From Nageia nagi (lineage: Eukaryota; Pinophyta): a stretch of DNA of 64,000 nucleotides. Below, one piece after another: positions 60,859-64,000 of this stretch (positions within the stretch are counted from its first letter, which is position 1; each line of letters begins with the position of its first letter). The notes below the pieces were generated by a model. The model was not told the origin of the DNA, searched no databases, and worked only from the letters and a program-made list of their open reading frames with translations. The stretch is from the NCBI GenBank assembly GCA_050084985.1, contig JBITNC010000001.1, forward strand, positions 3,596,001-3,660,000, given 5' to 3'. Both the position numbers and the translations under genes were made by a program.

Positions 60859-61174
60859 AAAGCCCATAACATTTTTTATAAGTCTCATATCCATGCAAAT
60901 GATATACCATTGGATAGATCTTGAAAAGATATTTAAAATAAGTTATCACATGATACATTTTGATCAAGTAATGATTCATCAATAATAAAAAAATGCTAAT
61001 GGTCATTTGTAGGAAAATGCAAACAATTATTAACATTTTTTTTACCTTTGATGACTCATTACTTACTCAAAAGAGGTCATGTGAAAACTCATTTTAAAGG
61101 TATTTTCAAGCTCTATCCAATGGTATATCATTTGCATGCATATGAGACCTATTAGCAAAAGTTATGGGCTTTAG
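60859..61174. repeat. Fold-back unit 1 of the hAT-like element
   Basis: The left arm 60859-60982 (AAAGCCCATAAC ... ATACCATTGGATAGATCT ... CAAGTAATGATTCATC) and right arm 61051-61174 (GATGACTCATTACTTACTCA ... CTATCCAATGGTATATCATT ... GTTATGGGCTTT) are imperfect inverted repeats of about 124 bp around a ~70-bp loop. Confidence 0.9.
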
Positions 61175-61208
61175 AAAGTGACTAATGTTTTTAATCAATT
61201 TTTATACC

Positions 61209-61579
61209 CATAACTTTTTTTATAGTTCTCCAATTGATTTAAATGACATACCATTGGATAGATCTCAAAAACACCTTTAAAATGAGTTGTCACATGACCC
61301 TTTTTGAGCAAGTAATTAGTCATCAATAGAAAAAATATGCTAATAAGAAAAAACATGCTGATAATCATCTACAAAAAATACAAATGATCATATGCATATT
61401 TATGCAGATGATCATTCACATTTTCCTTTACATGACCTTCAACATGTTTTTTGCATTGATGACTCATTACTTGGTCAAAAGGGGTCATGTGACCTCTCAT
61501 TTAAAAGGTATTTTTGATATCTATCCAATGGTATATCATTTAAATTGATTGGATACATATAAAATGTTATGTGATTTAG
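61209..61579. repeat. Fold-back unit 2 of the hAT-like element
   Basis: Left arm 61209-61328 (CCCATAAC ... ACATACCATTGGATAGATCT ... AGTAATTAGTCATC), right arm 61458-61579 (GATGACTCATTACTTGGTCA ... CTATCCAATGGTATATCATT ... TGTTATGTGATTTAG), loop about 130 bp. Confidence 0.9.
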
Positions 61580-61608
61580 AACATGAATGATTTATTTTTA
61601 TGAAATTT

Positions 61609-61944
61609 TATAGCTTATAATTTTTTTTACAAGTCCCCAATCGATTTAAATGATATAGCATTGGATAGATTTCAAAAATATATTTAAAATGAGTGGTAAC
61701 ATGACCCCTTTTGAGCAAGTAATGAGTCATCTAAGGCTAAAAATACAAACAATCATCTGTAGTAAAATGCAAATGATCTTCTACATTTTTATGTAAAAGA
61801 TTATTTGCATTTTTGGCCTTATATGACTCATTACTTGCTCAAAAGGGTTGTGTGACAACTCATTTTAAAGATATTTTTGAGATCTATCTAGTGGTATATC
61901 ATTTACATTTATTGGATACCTATAAAAAATCTATGAGCTTTAGA
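61609..61944. repeat. Fold-back unit 3 of the hAT-like element
   Basis: Left arm 61609-61732 (TAGCTTATAA ... ATAGCATTGGATAGATTT ... AGTAATGAGTCATC), right arm 61822-61944 (TATGACTCATTACTTGCTCA ... CTATCTAGTGGTATATCATT ... CTATGAGCTTTAG), loop about 90 bp. Confidence 0.9.
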
Positions 61945-62244
61945 ATGTGAAGATAATCGTCTATATTTTTTTGAAGATGCTTGTATGCATCCTAACTTGT
62001 TGAGATGATCGTATTTAATTACTTTATGATTTATGAAGGTATTATTAGTTGGTATTATTCAAATATATTTAGACACACATAATAAATTAAATATCAATAT
62101 AATGTTGCTAATATTTTACAACTTAAAAAAAAAAATTTTCCACCTACTATATGCGGATTTCGTACACTTTTGCCATGACTCCAAATCCAATTCACCATAT
62201 TTTGAAATTTTTTATTTTTCCATCATTTGTTATGTATAACACTG

Positions 62245-62252
62245 ACCTTTTC
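62245..62252. other. Target-site duplication of the hAT-like element, right (ACCTTTTC)
   Basis: Identical to 60105-60112. Confidence 0.85.
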
Positions 62253-63087
62253 CATGTCTTCCCAATTAGTAGTGTAATCAACAAATAATTCCATGAACCA
62301 TATCATTGCATTATCCTTCAAAGTTCATGGAAAGAACTTCAATTTCTATTCATCAATTTCATAATCATAGGTTCTACAAAGTAACTTCAACTTGAACAAG
62401 AATTGATTTGGCTCTTCACTAGGAAGACCCCTGAAGTTAGGAAAAATAGATGGTGAGATATTCTTCAATGGTTGATAATCACTTGGAGTATTCTATTCAA
62501 TTACAATTGGATAATTGAAGGTTCTATTGGCTAATGTAGTACCACCCAAAGGTCCACTTCCAACTGCACTACCTCTTCATTATTGCCAAAGGGTTAATGA
62601 AGGTATTTTTTAAATTTAAAGGAAAGGATCCTAAACTATAGAAAATATGGAATGGTATTTTGGATGCTTCTCTTTCTACTTCAAAATTAGTATCTGTGGA
62701 AGAAAAATGCCTAGGCAAAGGTGAAGTGATTTCTATAAACCTTACTTCCTTCTTAACAGTCAATTTTATAAGAATTTTTTTCGAAGGTTGCTCTTCTAAA
62801 GTACTAGAACTACTATTGCTCTTTATGTATTCTCCAACTTCCTTAACAAATTTTGAAGTCAAAACATTCTTAGCAAATGATTCTTCTAAGTTTGTAGCAT
62901 CAATTGCTTATGTAACTTGTTCAACAATAATTTCTTCTTCAACACTAGCTTGATGAGAGCTTGAACTTGATCCTAACTCATGGGTACTTTTCTTGGGGGG
63001 TTTTGATTATGCTCTACCTCTACCTCTAATTTTATCATCTCTACCTTTATTGATAAATCTCCCTCTTTTGTCTCTAAGCCTATTCAT
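62253..63087 (-). pseudogene. gag: N-terminal part of gag, Athila-like element
   Basis: Minus strand. It starts MNRLRDKRGRFINKGRDDKI at 63087, a basic N-terminus. A Ser/Glu-rich region follows, with an open stretch (62862-62569, MTSKFVKEVGEYIKSNSSSS). The capsid N-terminal half (FRGLPSEEPNQFLFKLKLLC, about 62435-62380, then NAMIWFMELFVDYTTNWEDM, about 62320-62260) runs into the hAT-like insertion. A stop or frame change near 62570 separates the two parts. Confidence 0.75.
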
Positions 63088-63511
63088 ACATTCTAAGTAA
63101 ATACAAAACTTAAACAAGTACTCGCTTTTTTTAAAATAGTTCTTCTCGAAACACAATATAGTTAATTGTTCTAGATCACTCAAACTATTAGAAAAAAATA
63201 TTGATTAATAGATTGATTTATCCATGTAATATTATTTGAAAAAAATTCATAATACTCAGATAGGATCACTTTTATCAAATCTCTATTACCCTAGAATTGA
63301 GGAACATGGCTATACATAATTTCTTATATGACAGTGACAACAATACTATCATGAAATTTCTTGAAAATAGTTTCAACCAATATCATTTATTTCCCAATGT
63401 ATAATAAGCATTTTTTCCCCAAAATTTAGGTTCTAATTAGCTCAAATGAGTTTGTACTCCACTTATGTAGGAGGTAGTTGCTTTTCACTATACATAAGAG
63501 AGAAACTAAGT
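63088..63511. other. Leader of the Athila-like element
   Basis: No gene seen between PBS and gag start. Confidence 0.55.
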
Positions 63512-63531
63512 GTTTCCCAGAAACACTGCCA
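63512..63531 (-). other. Degenerate primer binding site of the Athila-like element
   Basis: Minus-strand TGGCAGTGTTTCTGGGAAAC lies seven bases inside the LTR end. It resembles the tRNA-Asp-type site TGGCGCCGTTGCCGGGGA used by Athila elements, with mostly transition differences. Confidence 0.6.
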
Positions 63532-63538
63532 AAAATGA

Positions 63539-64000
63539 TGCATGCCAATTCATCATTTACTTTATCATATCTTGGGTTGGTATCCTAAGGCTATATATAG
63601 TTGATACTCTATTATAAATATTATGGATTTAATGAAAATATAAATAAATACTAGTAAAAAACTAAACTCTTTCAAAGAAATCACACATACTTACACTCAG
63701 ATTTAAACAAATGTTGTTGTAAAAAATATAAAATACTAAATCACAATAATAAAGATTAGATACTATAGTTGGTTAGAGTGGGCCCTCCTTCCAAAAAATT
63801 TCACAAAAAGAACTTTAGAATTGTATAATGAAAGATGTTTGTATTAAATTCTTTAGAAATTGGAAAATATACAATCTTTAAATAAAACTACTAAGTTTAC
63901 AATTCATAATGGTTCCTAGCTAACCTTCTTCTAAAGGAAGAAGGTCAATTCATTCTAAAAATTCAACAAACTCTTTAATGCTAATTGATTACATTCATGT
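63539..64000 (-). repeat. 5' LTR of the Athila-like element, cut by the window end
   Basis: It matches 50336 onward base for base except scattered differences, mainly transitions and small indels, and runs off the end. Confidence 0.9.

Larger units (their letters stand above)
60113..62244. mobile_element. 2.1-kb non-autonomous hAT-like DNA transposon
   Basis: Ends CAGTGTTATGCATAATGG (left) and CAGTGTTATACATAACAA (right, reverse complement) form short inverted repeats of about 15 bp with one mismatch. They are bounded by an 8-bp duplication ACCTTTTC. CA-RTG ends with an 8-bp duplication fit the hAT superfamily. It interrupts the Athila-like gag cleanly: gag motifs resume on each side. No transposase frame is present; the inside is a 24-bp minisatellite and three fold-back units. 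Confidence 0.85.
50336..64000 (-). mobile_element. Athila-like Ty3/Gypsy element, >13.6 kb, incomplete in the window
   Basis: Minus strand. Matching LTR sequence lies at 50336-51433 and at 63539 to the window end. Between them, in minus-strand order, are a degenerate PBS, gag (split by a hAT-like element), protease, RT, RNase H, integrase, an accessory frame and a PPT. RT motifs and the extra frame after integrase fit the plant Athila lineage. ACTAA (50331-50335) precedes the left LTR; the right-hand flank is outside, so the duplication cannot be tested. Confidence 0.9.

Noticed and set aside
1-64000. tRNA, rRNA or other structural RNA genes
   Set aside because: No cloverleaf-type or rRNA-like conserved blocks were noticed; only the PBS sites are tRNA-related. 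A scan by eye can miss them.

Overview
The window looks like repeat-rich intergenic DNA from a large-genome seed plant. It is AT-rich, and plant-type telomere repeats (CCCTAAA) lie inside it. All recognisable genes belong to plant transposable-element lineages: Ty3/Gypsy Tat-like and Athila-like, Ty1/Copia, CACTA with a TNP2 transposase, and a hAT-like element. No ordinary host gene, rRNA or tRNA was recognised. A gymnosperm is plausible from the size and decay of the elements, but that is a guess.

Layout. (1) Bases 1-2374 and 21862-about 23010 are the two halves of one old, decayed + strand reading frame. A 19.5-kb Tat-like Ty3/Gypsy element (2380-21859, + strand) split it. That element has two 2.56-2.57-kb LTRs, a CTATG target duplication, PBS, PPT, gag, protease, RT, RNase H, a second RNase H, integrase, a sense accessory frame with a duplicated domain, and an antisense frame. 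(2) 23.0-28.9 kb is mostly unassigned. It holds a tandem repeat, an inverted segment related to the Tat LTR, and a minus-strand coiled-coil remnant. (3) 28871-29465 and 40865-41731 are the halves of a second old reading frame, split by an 11.4-kb CACTA element (29466-40864). This carries a TNP2-type transposase, a separate SET-domain-like reading frame, telomere-like arrays and a fragment of a Tat leader. (4) 42660-45600 (minus strand) is a decayed Tat-like gag. (5) 47.5-50.3 kb (minus) is a Copia pol cut at 50335 by an Athila-like Ty3/Gypsy element (50336 to beyond the window end, minus). The Athila-like gag is itself split by a 2.1-kb hAT-like element (60113-62244) made mainly of a 24-bp minisatellite and three fold-back palindromes.

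Nothing here looks able to move by itself. Frames are broken by stop codons that mostly fit C-to-T change at Gln or Arg codons, plus a few frameshifts. This is as expected for old, methylated, silenced elements. The most unusual items are the SET-like frame inside the CACTA element, the triple palindrome in the hAT-like element, and the duplicated-domain accessory frame of the Tat element. All calls come from reading the sequence by eye; no database search was run.
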